A DNA stretch of 64,000 bases from Halopiger goleimassiliensis (GTDB taxonomy: Archaea; Halobacteriota; Halobacteria; Halobacteriales; Natrialbaceae), in NCBI RefSeq assembly GCF_000455345.1, contig NZ_HG315691.1, positions 1 to 64,000 of the forward strand. The letters run 5' to 3'. The position numbers and the translations under genes were made by a program. Below, piece after piece: positions 42,315 to 51,131 of this stretch; position 1 is the first letter of the stretch; each line of letters begins with the position of its first letter. The notes under the pieces are model-generated. The model did no database searches. It saw only the letters and a list, made by a program, of their open reading frames with translations, and was not told the DNA's origin.

Positions 42315-43703
42315 GTGTTCGACGACGGTGGTGTCGCCGTGAGCCGACGGTCACTCGGGACGATCGGGCTGGCCGCCGCGCTGACGCTCCCGTGGGTGGT
42401 CGTTTGGGCGGCGACCGACGTCGTCCCCCGGTTCGGCGTCGCCGCTCCCTCGACCCTCGCGACACTGTCGACGCTCGCGACCGTCGCCGTCAGCGGCGTA
42501 TCGATCCTCGGTGCCGCGTTCCTGCTCGCCTGGGCAGCCGAAACCGCCGAGAAGGACGTGCCTCGAGCGTTCGCGATCGCCGTACTGGCCGTGCTCGCGG
42601 TCGCCCCCGAGTACGCGGTCGACGCCCTCTACGCCTGGAACGCGGGCCAGTTCGCTGGGACCGAGCGCGGGATCGAAGCGGGCAACCTGGCCGTCGCCAA
42701 CATGACCGGAGCCAATCGGATCCTCATCGGTCTCGGCTGGTCGGGCATCGCCCTCTTCACGATCTTCCGTCGGAAAGCGGATATCGACCCTGCCGTCGTC
42801 AACCGCGAGGGGATCATGACGGACGCGATCACGGTCGATCGAGACATCGGCCTCGAGATCGTCTTCCTGCTGATCGCGACGCTGTGGGCGTTCCTGGTGC
42901 CGCTTTCCGGCGGCATCGACGCGCTGGACATGCTCTTCCTGGTCGGACTGTACGTCGCCTACATCGCCATCGTGCTCCGCGGCGAACTCGAGCCCAGCGA
43001 GATGCACACCGGGGTTCCGGCGTACCTCCAGTCGTTCTCCAAACCGAAGCGGATCGGCAGCGTCCTCCTGCTGTTTGCCTACTCCGGGCTGGTGATCTTC
43101 GTCGCCGTCGAACCGTTCGCCCACGGCCTCGAGGAGGTCGGGACGAACGTCGGCATCCCGCCCTTCTTCATGATCCAGTGGATCGCACCGCTGGCCTCGG
43201 AATCGCCCGAACTCATCGTCGTCGCCTACCTGGTCAACAAAGCGCGGTCGACGGCGGGATTCAACGCCCTGATCTCGTCGAAGCTCAACCAGTGGACCCT
43301 GCTCATCGGCACCCTCGTACTCGTCTACTCGCTCGGTCTGGGACAGTACGGCACGCTGGCGTTCGACCAGAAGCAGGCGGGCGAGATCTGGATCACGGCG
43401 GCCCAGTCGCTGTTCGCCGTCGCCCTCCTGATCGACTTCGAGATCACGGCCCGCGAGGCCGTCGCCCTGCTGGTGCTGTTCCTCTCCCAGGTGTTGCTCG
43501 AGTTCGCCATGATCCGCGACCTCGTCGCGCTCCCGATCGACGAGTACCAGGTGTTGCTCGTCTACACCGCGGTCTACGTCGTGCTCGCACTGGCCCTGTT
43601 CGTCCACCGCCGCGAGCAGTTTCGGCACCTCCTCGGTCGGACCGCCGGAACCGTCAGCAGCGCCGTGTCGGGGAGCGACGAGCCCCACGGCGCGGACGAT
43701 TGA
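42315..43703 (+). CDS. Sodium/calcium exchanger family membrane protein
   Basis: The protein (462 aa from GTG 42315, or 454 from GTG 42339) has about 11 membrane helices and two inverted alpha-repeats typical of cation/Ca2+ exchangers: LAVAPEYAVDALYAWNAGQF with GNLAVANMTGANRILIG near 94-140, and APLASESPELIVVAYLVNK with STAGFNALISSKLNQW near 295-335. The acidic residues in PEYAVDAL and SESPELI are the expected ion ligands. It probably exports Ca2+ in exchange for Na+. Start uncertain; a TATTTATG box lies about 100 bases upstream. Confidence 0.85.
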   Translation: MFDDGGVAVSRRSLGTIGLAAALTLPWVVVWAATDVVPRFGVAAPSTLATLSTLATVAVSGVSILGAAFLLAWAAETAEKDVPRAFAIAVLAVLAVAPEYAVDALYAWNAGQFAGTERGIEAGNLAVANMTGANRILIGLGWSGIALFTIFRRKADIDPAVVNREGIMTDAITVDRDIGLEIVFLLIATLWAFLVPLSGGIDALDMLFLVGLYVAYIAIVLRGELEPSEMHTGVPAYLQSFSKPKRIGSVLLLFAYSGLVIFVAVEPFAHGLEEVGTNVGIPPFFMIQWIAPLASESPELIVVAYLVNKARSTAGFNALISSKLNQWTLLIGTLVLVYSLGLGQYGTLAFDQKQAGEIWITAAQSLFAVALLIDFEITAREAVALLVLFLSQVLLEFAMIRDLVALPIDEYQVLLVYTAVYVVLALALFVHRREQFRHLLGRTAGTVSSAVSGSDEPHGADD

Positions 43704-43779
43704 GCGACGATCGGGTGCGCTCGAGACGGTCGGCCGTCCCTGCACAACGGTTTTCAGCGCGGTCGTTGAGGGGCCGACT

Positions 43780-44340
43780 ATGCCGGACGTAGCTGTCGTC
43801 GGCGGCGGCCCCGCCGGCCTGAGCGCCGCACTGTTCACCGCGAAAAACGGCCTCGAGACGGTCGTCTTCGATACGGACGAGACGTGGATGCACAAGGCCC
43901 ACCTGTTCAACTATCCGGGGATCCGGAGCATCTCCGGCAGCGAGTTCATGACCGTCACCCGCGGGCAGGTTCGCGACCGGGGTGCCGACGTTCGCGAGGA
44001 CGAGGAGGTGACCGATGTCGAGCCGATCGGTGACGGCGGCTTCACGGTCGAAACCACGGATGACGCCTACGACGCAGACTACGTCGTGCTCGCGACCGGC
44101 GCGGACCGGTCGATCGCCGAGGACCTCGCGGTGGAGTTCGCCGACGACGGAACCGTCGACGTCGACCTCGATACGGAGACGAGCATCGACGACCTGTACG
44201 CGACGGGCGCGATGGTCCGCGACGAGGAGTGGCAGGCCGTCATCGCCGCGGGCGACGGGGCGTCCGCGGCCCTAGACATCTTGAGCAAGGAGAAAGGTGA
44301 GCACTTCCACGACTTCGACGTCCCCGACGACGTGGCCTGA
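43780..44340 (+). CDS. Short FAD-dependent oxidoreductase (half thioredoxin reductase)
   Basis: The 186-aa protein carries a FAD-binding start, VAVVGGGPAGLSAALFTAKN, and ATGADRS near residue 106, plus a C-terminal FAD contact near DDLYATGAMVRDEEWQ. It lacks the NADPH-binding domain and the redox CxxC pair of thioredoxin reductase. It is therefore a single-domain FAD protein similar to those haloarchaea use as electron-transfer modules. The HLFNYPGI segment is typical of the family. Partner and substrate unknown. Confidence 0.8.
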   Translation: MPDVAVVGGGPAGLSAALFTAKNGLETVVFDTDETWMHKAHLFNYPGIRSISGSEFMTVTRGQVRDRGADVREDEEVTDVEPIGDGGFTVETTDDAYDADYVVLATGADRSIAEDLAVEFADDGTVDVDLDTETSIDDLYATGAMVRDEEWQAVIAAGDGASAALDILSKEKGEHFHDFDVPDDVA

Positions 44341-44454
44341 TCCGGGCCTCGAGTCCGAGTGATCGCCGACGGCCAGGGAGCCGCGGTCGGCGGCGACTCG
44401 ATCCCTGCGTGTTCGGGGCCGACGACTATGCGACTCGCCGACGCCGTGTTCCGT

Positions 44455-44979
44455 ATGGCCACGACCAGCCCCGACCGGATCGCCGACCTCGAGGAACTGT
44501 TCCACCACAAACTCGCCCAGCAGTATCACATCGAGCAGGAACTCGTCGGAACGCTCGACGAGATGGCGATCGACGCGACGAACGATCGGATGAGCACCGG
44601 TTTCGCCGATCACCGTGACGAAACGCGAACGCAGGTCGAGCGTCTCGAGGACGTGTTCGCGGCGCTGGACCGCCCCGCAGAACGGCGCGAGGCCCCGATC
44701 CTCGACGCGCTCGAGACCGAACGGCAGACGATGGAGGAGGCCATCGAGGACGACGACCTCCGCAACATGCTGTACCTGAACGCCGGGATGATGACAGAGC
44801 GGATAGAGATGACCGCTTACGAAGGGCTGTCGACGATGGCGAACCAACTCGACTACGGCGACGAGGTGCGCAACCCGCTGGAATCGAACTACGACGAGGA
44901 GAAATCCGCCTACCGCGAACTCGAGACGATGGCGACGGCGAAGGACATGAAGTCGCTGTGGGATCGGCTGACGCCGTAA
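44455..44979 (+). CDS. DUF892-like (ferritin-like) four-helix protein
   Basis: The 174-aa protein is all helical with ferritin-like metal ligands: FHHKLAQQYHIEQELVGTLD near residues 14-33, then FADHRDETRTQVERLEDVF with E-x6-H-type spacing, and helices MTERIEMTAYEGLSTMANQL and YDEEKSAYRELETMA. This matches the YciF/DUF892 group, linked to stress. An ATG at 44428 would add nine residues; 44455 is chosen because MATTSPDRIADLEELF is a typical start. It lies 2 bases before the hydrolase gene. Confidence 0.75.
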   Translation: MATTSPDRIADLEELFHHKLAQQYHIEQELVGTLDEMAIDATNDRMSTGFADHRDETRTQVERLEDVFAALDRPAERREAPILDALETERQTMEEAIEDDDLRNMLYLNAGMMTERIEMTAYEGLSTMANQLDYGDEVRNPLESNYDEEKSAYRELETMATAKDMKSLWDRLTP

Positions 44980-44981
44980 TC

Positions 44982-45824
44982 GTGCTCGAGACCGAGTCGG
45001 GAACCCTTCCCGGCGGCTATCCGTACGCCAGCGTCGGCGACGGTTCACGTGCGCTCGTCGTGTTGCCGGGGTTCGAGGACTCCATGTTTGCCGGCGTCTA
45101 TCCGCCGGGATCCGGCTGGGCGCTCGTCCCCTACGTCGGTCGCTTCCTCGAGAGCCACAGCGTCTCCATCGTCAGCCGCCCCCGGGGGTTGCCGGCCGAC
45201 TACGACGAGGAGACGGCCGCCGACGGCCACGCCCGATCGCTCGAAGCGCTCGCGAAATCGGCGGCAGGCGTCGACCTCGTGGGATTCTCGATGGGCGGTC
45301 TAGTCGGCCAGGCGCTCGCCCGCCGTCACCCGGACCTCGTGGATCGCCTCGTTCTCGCGAACAGCGCCTGTCGGATCGACGACGACGCGCTCGACGACGT
45401 CCGGACGTTCGAACGCTACGCGCGGCGACGCGACTGGAGCGCGATCCGATCGAAACTCGTCGCCGACATGTTCGCGGACGGCCGCGCCGTCGCGTACCCG
45501 CCGTGGCTGCTGACGATCGGTCAGTTCCTGCAACCTCGGCCGGCTGACCCGGACGACGTCCTGCGGTCGCTCGAGTTCATCCGCTCGTTCGACGGCTGCG
45601 ACGCGCTCGGCGACGTCCACCAGCCGACGCTCGTCTTCGGCGGCGAGCGCGACCCCTACTTCACGCCCGATCGGACCCGGGAAACCGCCGCGGGGATTCC
45701 GAACGCCGAACTCGAACTCGTCCCGGGTGCGAAACACGGCGCTTACCACGAACGCAAACGGACCTTCGACGAGCGCGTCTCGGCGTTCCTCGAGCGGACG
45801 GATCGCCTCGTGCTCGAGCACTGA
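44982..45824 (+). CDS. Alpha/beta hydrolase
   Basis: The 280-aa protein has the hydrolase fold: VVLPGFEDSMFAG (oxyanion region) near residue 27, the nucleophile elbow GFSMGGLVGQAL near residue 103, the acid in VFGGERDPYFTPD near 220 and the histidine in PGAKHGAYHE near 250. It is probably an esterase or lactonase with unknown substrate. The start is GTG 44982, two bases after the previous stop; GTG 44958 would overlap the previous gene by 22 bases. Likely co-transcribed with the DUF892 gene. Confidence 0.8.
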   Translation: MLETESGTLPGGYPYASVGDGSRALVVLPGFEDSMFAGVYPPGSGWALVPYVGRFLESHSVSIVSRPRGLPADYDEETAADGHARSLEALAKSAAGVDLVGFSMGGLVGQALARRHPDLVDRLVLANSACRIDDDALDDVRTFERYARRRDWSAIRSKLVADMFADGRAVAYPPWLLTIGQFLQPRPADPDDVLRSLEFIRSFDGCDALGDVHQPTLVFGGERDPYFTPDRTRETAAGIPNAELELVPGAKHGAYHERKRTFDERVSAFLERTDRLVLEH

Positions 45825-45832
45825 CCCGTCGG

Positions 45833-45937
45833 TTACTCGTGAGGCTCGGCCGATCCCCCAACGGCCGTGAGGAACTGCCCGCAGTGGCCACACTTCCCCG
45901 CGAACGGCGATGTATGGGGGCTCGAGTGCCGTTTCAC
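45833..45937 (-). CDS. Possible 34-aa zinc-knuckle protein
   Basis: From GTG 45937 the frame encodes MKRHSSPHTSPFAGKCGHCG followed by QFLTAVGG and a short acidic tail. A single CxxC with two histidines nearby could bind zinc, as in other tiny haloarchaeal proteins. Coding signals are weak, and it fills a 165-base gap between plus-strand genes, so it may not be real. Confidence 0.3.
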   Translation of the reverse strand: MKRHSSPHTSPFAGKCGHCGQFLTAVGGSAEPHE

Positions 45938-45989
45938 GACCGGCGACGGACCATCAAGAGTTATCGGGATCGCCACCGCTCTGCTAGCC

Positions 45990-47111
45990 ATGACGGAGTT
46001 CGCAGCACGGGTCGAGCAGGTGTCGATCAGCGGGATTCGCGAAGTGTTCGAGGCCGCCGGCGAGGACGCCATCAACCTCGGACTCGGCCAGCCGGACTTC
46101 CCGACGCCCGCACACGCCCGTCGCGGCGCGATCGAAGCGATCGAGGAGGGACTGACCGACGCCTACACCTCGAACAAGGGGACCGCCTCCCTCCGCGAGG
46201 CGATCGCCGCGAAGTACGACCGGGACTACGGCCTCGAGGTCGATCCCGGCGATATCATCGCCACCTCCGGCGGCAGCGAGGCGCTGCACCTCGCACTCGA
46301 GGCCCACGTCGATCCCGGCGAGGAGGTGATCTTCCCGGATCCCGGATTCGTCTCCTACGATGCGCTGACGAAACTCGCCGACGGGACGCCGAAGCCGGTA
46401 GGGCTGCGCGAGGACCTCACCCTCGACCCGGCGACCGTCGAGGACGCGATCACCGACGAAACGGCGGCGTTCGTCGTCAACAGCCCCGCGAACCCGACCG
46501 GTGCCGTCCAGAGCGAGGAGGACATGCGCGAGTTCGCCCGCATCGCCGACGAACACGACGTGCTCTGTCTCTCCGACGAGGTCTACGAGAAGATCGTCTT
46601 CGACGGCGAGCACCGGTCGCCGATGGAGTTCGCCGAGACCGACAACGTGGTCGTCGTCAGCGCCTGTTCGAAGACCTACTCGATGACCGGCTGGCGACTC
46701 GGCTGGGTCGTCGGCTCGACCCGTCGCATCGAGCGGATGCTGCGGGTCCACCAGTACGCTCAGGCCTGTGCGTCCGCGCCGGCCCAGTACGCCGCCGAGG
46801 CCGCGCTGACCGGTCCGCAGGATCCCGTCGACGAGATGGTCGAAGCCTTCGAACAGCGCCGGGACGTCGTCCTCGACGGCCTCGAGGACGCCGGCCTCGA
46901 GGTACCGACGCCCGACGGGGCGTTCTACGCCATGCCGAAGGTGCCCGATGGCTGGTGCGACGCAGTGCTGGATCGTGACGTTGTCGTCGTCCCCGGCGAC
47001 GCATTCGGGGAGAACGGCGGGGGCTACGCACGACTCTCCTATGCGACCAGCATGGCGGAGTTGAAGGAAGCCCTCGAGATCATCGACGACGCGACGAAAG
47101 CAGTCCGATAA
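45990..47111 (+). CDS. Class I aminotransferase (PLP-dependent)
   Basis: The 373-aa enzyme fits the aspartate/aromatic aminotransferase family. It has the start AARVEQVSISGIREVFEAA, GLGQPDFPTPAHARR, TSGGSEALHLALEA (PLP phosphate region), VVNSPANPTGAVQSEE (Asn), LCLSDEVYEKIVFDG (Asp, Tyr) and the PLP lysine in VSACSKTYSMTGWRLGW near residue 230. Arg in YARLSYATS near the end binds the substrate carboxylate. The frame is open upstream, but ATG 45990 is the family start with GAGTTATCG about 28 bases before it. Amino donor unknown. Confidence 0.92.
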   Translation: MTEFAARVEQVSISGIREVFEAAGEDAINLGLGQPDFPTPAHARRGAIEAIEEGLTDAYTSNKGTASLREAIAAKYDRDYGLEVDPGDIIATSGGSEALHLALEAHVDPGEEVIFPDPGFVSYDALTKLADGTPKPVGLREDLTLDPATVEDAITDETAAFVVNSPANPTGAVQSEEDMREFARIADEHDVLCLSDEVYEKIVFDGEHRSPMEFAETDNVVVVSACSKTYSMTGWRLGWVVGSTRRIERMLRVHQYAQACASAPAQYAAEAALTGPQDPVDEMVEAFEQRRDVVLDGLEDAGLEVPTPDGAFYAMPKVPDGWCDAVLDRDVVVVPGDAFGENGGGYARLSYATSMAELKEALEIIDDATKAVR

Positions 47112-47166
47112 CGCACCTGCCGCTCGCTTCTCCGTCGCTTCTGCGTCGGTTTCGGTCCGTCGATCG

Positions 47167-49152
47167 CTATCGACGCCGGCCGACTCCGTCGGCCAGCGGC
47201 GTCGGAACCCCCTCGAGCCCGGTCCGATTCCACTCCTCGAGGGTCGCGTCGATCGCCTCGGCTTCCGCGACGAGTCGGTCTGTGGTGAGTTGTTTCTCCC
47301 GACGGATGGCGTCGCGGGAGACCCGACCCGCGAGGTGACGAACGTCGCGGATGCTGAACCCCTCGGTGGCGTCGACGACCGCGTCGACGTCGACCGAGTC
47401 AGCCAGGAACCCTTCGGGGACCGCGTCGGCCAGGATCGCGAACCGCGTCTCGCCGTCCGGCGGCGGCACCTCGATGCGCTCGTCGAACGTCCCCGCGTGG
47501 AGCACGTCGACGTTGATCCCGTCGATCGATCTGGCGGTCCCGACGACGAGTACGTCGTCCGGGAGGGTCGGTAACAGCGACTCGAGTTGGGAGGCGATCC
47601 GTTTCGTCGCCCGTGAACCCCCGGTTGCCGGCGCGAGTTCGTCCACGTCGTCGAGGACGAGCACGCTCGGGGCGATCTCGCGGGCGTCCTCGACGATTTC
47701 GGCGGTTCGATCGGCGGGATCGTCGACGCCCTCGCGGTGGAACCGGTCCGGACCGACCTCGACGACCGGGCGGTCGAGTTCGGCGGCGATCGAGCGCGCG
47801 AGCGCGGTCTTGCCCGCGTCAGGCGGCCCGTAGAGCAGGGTTCCGTCGACGCGCTCCACGCCGAACTTCTCGTACGCGTCGGGGTTTCGCACCGGTCCGA
47901 GAACGCGGCGCTCGAGCAGTGCTGTGAGGTCGTCCATCCCCGGCAACTCGTGGAAGGGACGGGGCTCGTCCGCCGAGGAGCGACCGAGGTCCTCCTCGAA
48001 CTGGTCCTCGTACCGATCCAGCCACGTCGGAATGCTGGTGTCGATCTCCTCGACGGCTTGCCGGAGGTGTGACTGCTGGACCGGCGACTCGTCGCCGATC
48101 GCGTGGCGGATGGCGACGTCCCCCACGAGGGTCACGTCGCTCGAGGCGTAGCCGGCCGTCGCGGCCGCGATGGACTCGAGGCTGACGTCGTCGGCGACCG
48201 GTGCGTCGGCGAGTTCGAGTCGGAGCATCTCGAGGCGAGCCTGTCGATCCGGCGGCGGGACCTCGATGCGCTCGTCGAACCGACCCGACCGGAGGATGGC
48301 GTCGTCGACGTCCTCGAGATAGTTCGTCGCCGCGAAGACGACGATGTCGGCGTCGTTCTGTGACTCGAGTTCGGTCAGCAACTGGTTGACCATCTGCTGT
48401 TCGCTCGTGGCCATCCGGCCCGAGCGGTCGCCTGCGATCGCGTCGATCTCGTCGATGAAGACGAGACACGGTTCGTTCTCGCGGGCGACCTCGAAGACGG
48501 TCGCGACGTTGTCCGCGGCCTCGCCGATGTACTTGCTAGTGATGTCGCTTGGCGTCACTTCGATGTAGTCGTACTCGGTCTCCGCTGCGAGCGCGCTGGC
48601 GACGAAGGTCTTCCCGCACCCGGGTGGGCCGTGAAAGAGGACGCCGTTGACGGTGCCGATGCCGTAGTAGTCGTAGACGTCCTCGCGCGTGAGGGGGTCG
48701 ATTACCCGGTCGTGGAGCGTTTCCTTGAGGTCGTCCATCCCGGCGACGTCGGAGAAGTCGTGACCCGGTGGATCCGTATCGAGTTCCTCTGCAGTGAGGC
48801 CCGTTTCGTCCCCGTCGTCCCCGGAGCCACTGCCTCCCCCGTCCTCACTCGACGAAGGGTGACGGCGTCGTGGACCGTGGTCGACGTACCGGCCGACGAA
48901 CACCCAGGCCAGCGTCGCCGTCGGCGGTGCGAAGACGAGGGCGGGATCTTCGGTGAAGACGAACCCGACGACGCCAGTGACGTACGCGACGCCTAACAGT
49001 AGCCGGTCGAACTGGGTGGTCGCCAGCCAGGAGACCGTCCGGACGGCGACGGCGAGGACTCCGAACGTGAGCACGACCGCCAGGAACGTGGTCTCGCTCG
49101 GCACCAACGAACTCGATGGCTCCAGTTGCGCAACCGATGACGAGACAATCAT
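47167..49152 (-). CDS. Membrane-tethered double AAA ATPase (Cdc48-like)
   Basis: The 661-aa protein begins with two membrane segments (about residues 24-46 and 52-85), a short acidic linker, then two AAA domains. D1 is complete: Walker A GPPGCGKT near 176, Walker B CLVFIDEIDA near 235, sensor ATNY and arginine-finger region SGRFDERIEV. D2 has Walker A GPPDAGKT near 460, but Walker B reads VLVLDDVDEL (Asp for the catalytic Glu) and the arginine finger region reads AGTFDERIEV (Arg lost). D2 is thus probably hydrolysis-defective. Such proteins remodel or extract membrane proteins; partners unknown. It diverges from cheY. Confidence 0.88.
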   Translation of the reverse strand: MIVSSSVAQLEPSSSLVPSETTFLAVVLTFGVLAVAVRTVSWLATTQFDRLLLGVAYVTGVVGFVFTEDPALVFAPPTATLAWVFVGRYVDHGPRRRHPSSSEDGGGSGSGDDGDETGLTAEELDTDPPGHDFSDVAGMDDLKETLHDRVIDPLTREDVYDYYGIGTVNGVLFHGPPGCGKTFVASALAAETEYDYIEVTPSDITSKYIGEAADNVATVFEVARENEPCLVFIDEIDAIAGDRSGRMATSEQQMVNQLLTELESQNDADIVVFAATNYLEDVDDAILRSGRFDERIEVPPPDRQARLEMLRLELADAPVADDVSLESIAAATAGYASSDVTLVGDVAIRHAIGDESPVQQSHLRQAVEEIDTSIPTWLDRYEDQFEEDLGRSSADEPRPFHELPGMDDLTALLERRVLGPVRNPDAYEKFGVERVDGTLLYGPPDAGKTALARSIAAELDRPVVEVGPDRFHREGVDDPADRTAEIVEDAREIAPSVLVLDDVDELAPATGGSRATKRIASQLESLLPTLPDDVLVVGTARSIDGINVDVLHAGTFDERIEVPPPDGETRFAILADAVPEGFLADSVDVDAVVDATEGFSIRDVRHLAGRVSRDAIRREKQLTTDRLVAEAEAIDATLEEWNRTGLEGVPTPLADGVGRRR

Positions 49153-49267
49153 GGCGATACGATTATGTTAATATTACAAAATTATTCTGGTGTCAGAATC
49201 CCCGCCGTCGAATCGACGCGATCGCCGGGAACCCACCGCCCTGAGTGTCACATAGTTGGTCATTATC

Positions 49268-49273
49268 GTTAAG
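49268..49273 (+). promoter_or_regulatory. TATA-like box for cheY
   Basis: CGTTAAGTC contains GTTAAG centred 27 bases before the cheY ATG at 49298, so the transcript should be leaderless and start near the coding region. Confidence 0.5.
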
Positions 49274-49297
49274 TCCTCCTGGTGTATTCACCTGCCC

Positions 49298-49654
49298 ATG
49301 GACGTGTTGATAACGGACGATTCCGGATTCATGCGGGATCTCCTGCGGGAAATTCTCGAGGAAGACCACAATATCGTCGGCGAGGCTGAAAACGGCGTCG
49401 AAGCGGTCGAACTCTACGAACAGGAAGATCCGGACATCGTCTTCATGGACATCGTGATGCCGATCAAGGACGGCATCGAGGCCACGGACGAGATCACGGA
49501 CAAAGATCCCAACGCCAAGATCGTGATGTGTACGAGCGTCGAGCAGGCCGAACAGATGAAAGACTCGATCAAGGCGGGCGCGGAGGGATACATCACGAAA
49601 CCGTTCCAGAAGGAGAGCGTTCTGGAAGAACTCAACAGCATCGCCGCCGAGTAA
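49298..49654 (+). CDS. cheY: Chemotaxis response regulator CheY
   Basis: The 118-aa receiver domain has the acidic pocket ITDDSGFMRDLL (Asp6-Asp7 region), the phospho-acceptor Asp in IVFMDIVMPIKDG near residue 52, the conserved Thr/Ser in IVMCTSVEQAE near 82 and the Lys in YITKPFQKES near 104. No output domain. In haloarchaea CheY~P switches archaellum rotation via CheF proteins. The start at 49298 gives the canonical short N-terminus. The cheC gene starts eight bases after its stop, so they form an operon. Confidence 0.95.
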   Translation: MDVLITDDSGFMRDLLREILEEDHNIVGEAENGVEAVELYEQEDPDIVFMDIVMPIKDGIEATDEITDKDPNAKIVMCTSVEQAEQMKDSIKAGAEGYITKPFQKESVLEELNSIAAE

Positions 49655-49662
49655 CCCATCCT

Positions 49663-50871
49663 ATGGAAATCGACATACGCGAACTCGAAACCTATCAGGA
49701 ACTGGCCCACGACGGCGCTCAGTCGGCCGCCCAATCGCTCTCGCAGTTGACCGGTATCGAGACCGGCGTTCAGGTGACCGACGTCTCGTTGATGTCTCCC
49801 CAGAGCCTGAGCTACGAGTTCATCGGCGACGAGTTCGCCGGCGTCAACATCGATCTGACCGGCGAAATATCGGGCGAGATCGTCCTCGCGTTCGACGAGC
49901 AAGGCCGCCAGGCGATCACCGAGACGCTCGTGCCGGCCGACGACCCCGCGAAGAAAAAGAGCAGCATCAAAGAAGTCGGGAACATCATGACCAGCGGCTT
50001 CGTCGACGGCTGGGCGAACTACCTCGAGGCGAAGATCAAGAGTTCGCCCCCGACCTACATCGAGGGGACTGGCCCCGACATCCTCCCGACCTCCGCGAAC
50101 GAGGACGACACCCATCTGTTCGTCTTCCGCAGTCGCGTCGAAGCATCGAAGGACGCCGTCAACGAGCCGATCGACTTCCGCATCCTCCTCGTTCCGGACG
50201 CCGACTCGCTCGAGCGCTCGCTGGAACCCCAGACCGACCAGATCGTCTCGCTCGAGAAACTCGAGGTCTTCAACGAGATGACCAAGGAGGGCGCTGAGAA
50301 GTCGGCGGCCAACATCACGTCGATGACGGGCATCGACACGACGGTCAACGTCAGCCGGCTGAGCCTCATCCCGATCGAGGACATCCCGATGGAGGTGGGG
50401 AACAAACGCTACGTCGGCACCGTCATGGAGTTCGAAGGGAAACTCGGCGGCTACCTCGTCATCCTGTTCGACCAGCCCTCCGGCCGGGCCGTGGTCGACT
50501 CGCTGGTGCCGATGGAGACCGACGAGCAGTGGGGGTCGACTGAACAGGGCGCGTTGCGCGAACTCGGCAACATCATGACCAGCGGCTTCGTCGACGGCTG
50601 GGCGAACGTCCTCAACGCCGAGATCAAACACTCGCCCCCGGAGTTCGTCGCCGACACCGGCGCTTCGATCCTGCGACCCATCACGGCCGAAATCGCCGAA
50701 ACCGACGACCACGCGTTCATGCTCGACTCGAGCATCCAGACCGACAGCGACCAGGTGTTCACCTGTCAGATGCTCGCCCTGCCCCGTCGTGACGAACTCG
50801 AGCAGGCGCTCGACGACCTCCTGCTCGAGAACGCCGAGAACACGAGCATCGATCCGGACGACCTGTTCTGA
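49663..50871 (+). CDS. cheC: Chemotaxis protein CheC, double-domain
   Basis: The 402-aa protein is a tandem duplication of the CheC phosphatase domain. Each half has the active-site consensus E-x2-N and a downstream proline: IKEVGNIMTSGFVDGWANYL (near 105) and LRELGNIMTSGFVDGWANVL (near 305), followed by SSPP and HSPP. CheC lowers CheY~P, helping adaptation. The halves share the NIMTSGFVDGWAN block exactly, so the pair is an internal duplication retained by function. Directly follows cheY. Confidence 0.93.
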   Translation: MEIDIRELETYQELAHDGAQSAAQSLSQLTGIETGVQVTDVSLMSPQSLSYEFIGDEFAGVNIDLTGEISGEIVLAFDEQGRQAITETLVPADDPAKKKSSIKEVGNIMTSGFVDGWANYLEAKIKSSPPTYIEGTGPDILPTSANEDDTHLFVFRSRVEASKDAVNEPIDFRILLVPDADSLERSLEPQTDQIVSLEKLEVFNEMTKEGAEKSAANITSMTGIDTTVNVSRLSLIPIEDIPMEVGNKRYVGTVMEFEGKLGGYLVILFDQPSGRAVVDSLVPMETDEQWGSTEQGALRELGNIMTSGFVDGWANVLNAEIKHSPPEFVADTGASILRPITAEIAETDDHAFMLDSSIQTDSDQVFTCQMLALPRRDELEQALDDLLLENAENTSIDPDDLF

Positions 50872-50900
50872 GGGCGTTTCCGGTTCGATCCGTCGATTCC

Positions 50901-51131
50901 TCAGTGTCTGAACAGCACCATATCGTTCGCGCGTCGGAGGAGACAGAACGGACGGCCGTCGTTTTCCGGAAATCGGACACCCCGTGACTCGATGATCATC
51001 AGTCGGTCGAACGACTTCGAGCAGGTCGGACACGTCAACTCGTCCCGATTTTCGAACGCGGCGGTGTCGCCGCTGTCTTTCAGCTGTTTCAGCTGATGGC
51101 GGTGATCGTGGATGTCGAATTCGGCGTCCAT
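50901..51131 (-). CDS. Flagella cluster protein (DUF7385 type)
   Basis: The 76-aa product begins MDAEFDIHDHRHQLKQLKDS and has a zinc-ribbon-like core: LTCPTCSKSFDRLMI (CxxC) and a later cysteine in RPFCLLRRANDMVLF. Haloarchaeal genomes carry this small protein beside chemotaxis/archaellum genes, which is how it got its name. It converges with cheC (29 bases). Its ATG is overlapped for 36 bases by the start of a plus-strand open frame. Function unknown. Confidence 0.8.
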   Translation of the reverse strand: MDAEFDIHDHRHQLKQLKDSGDTAAFENRDELTCPTCSKSFDRLMIIESRGVRFPENDGRPFCLLRRANDMVLFRH

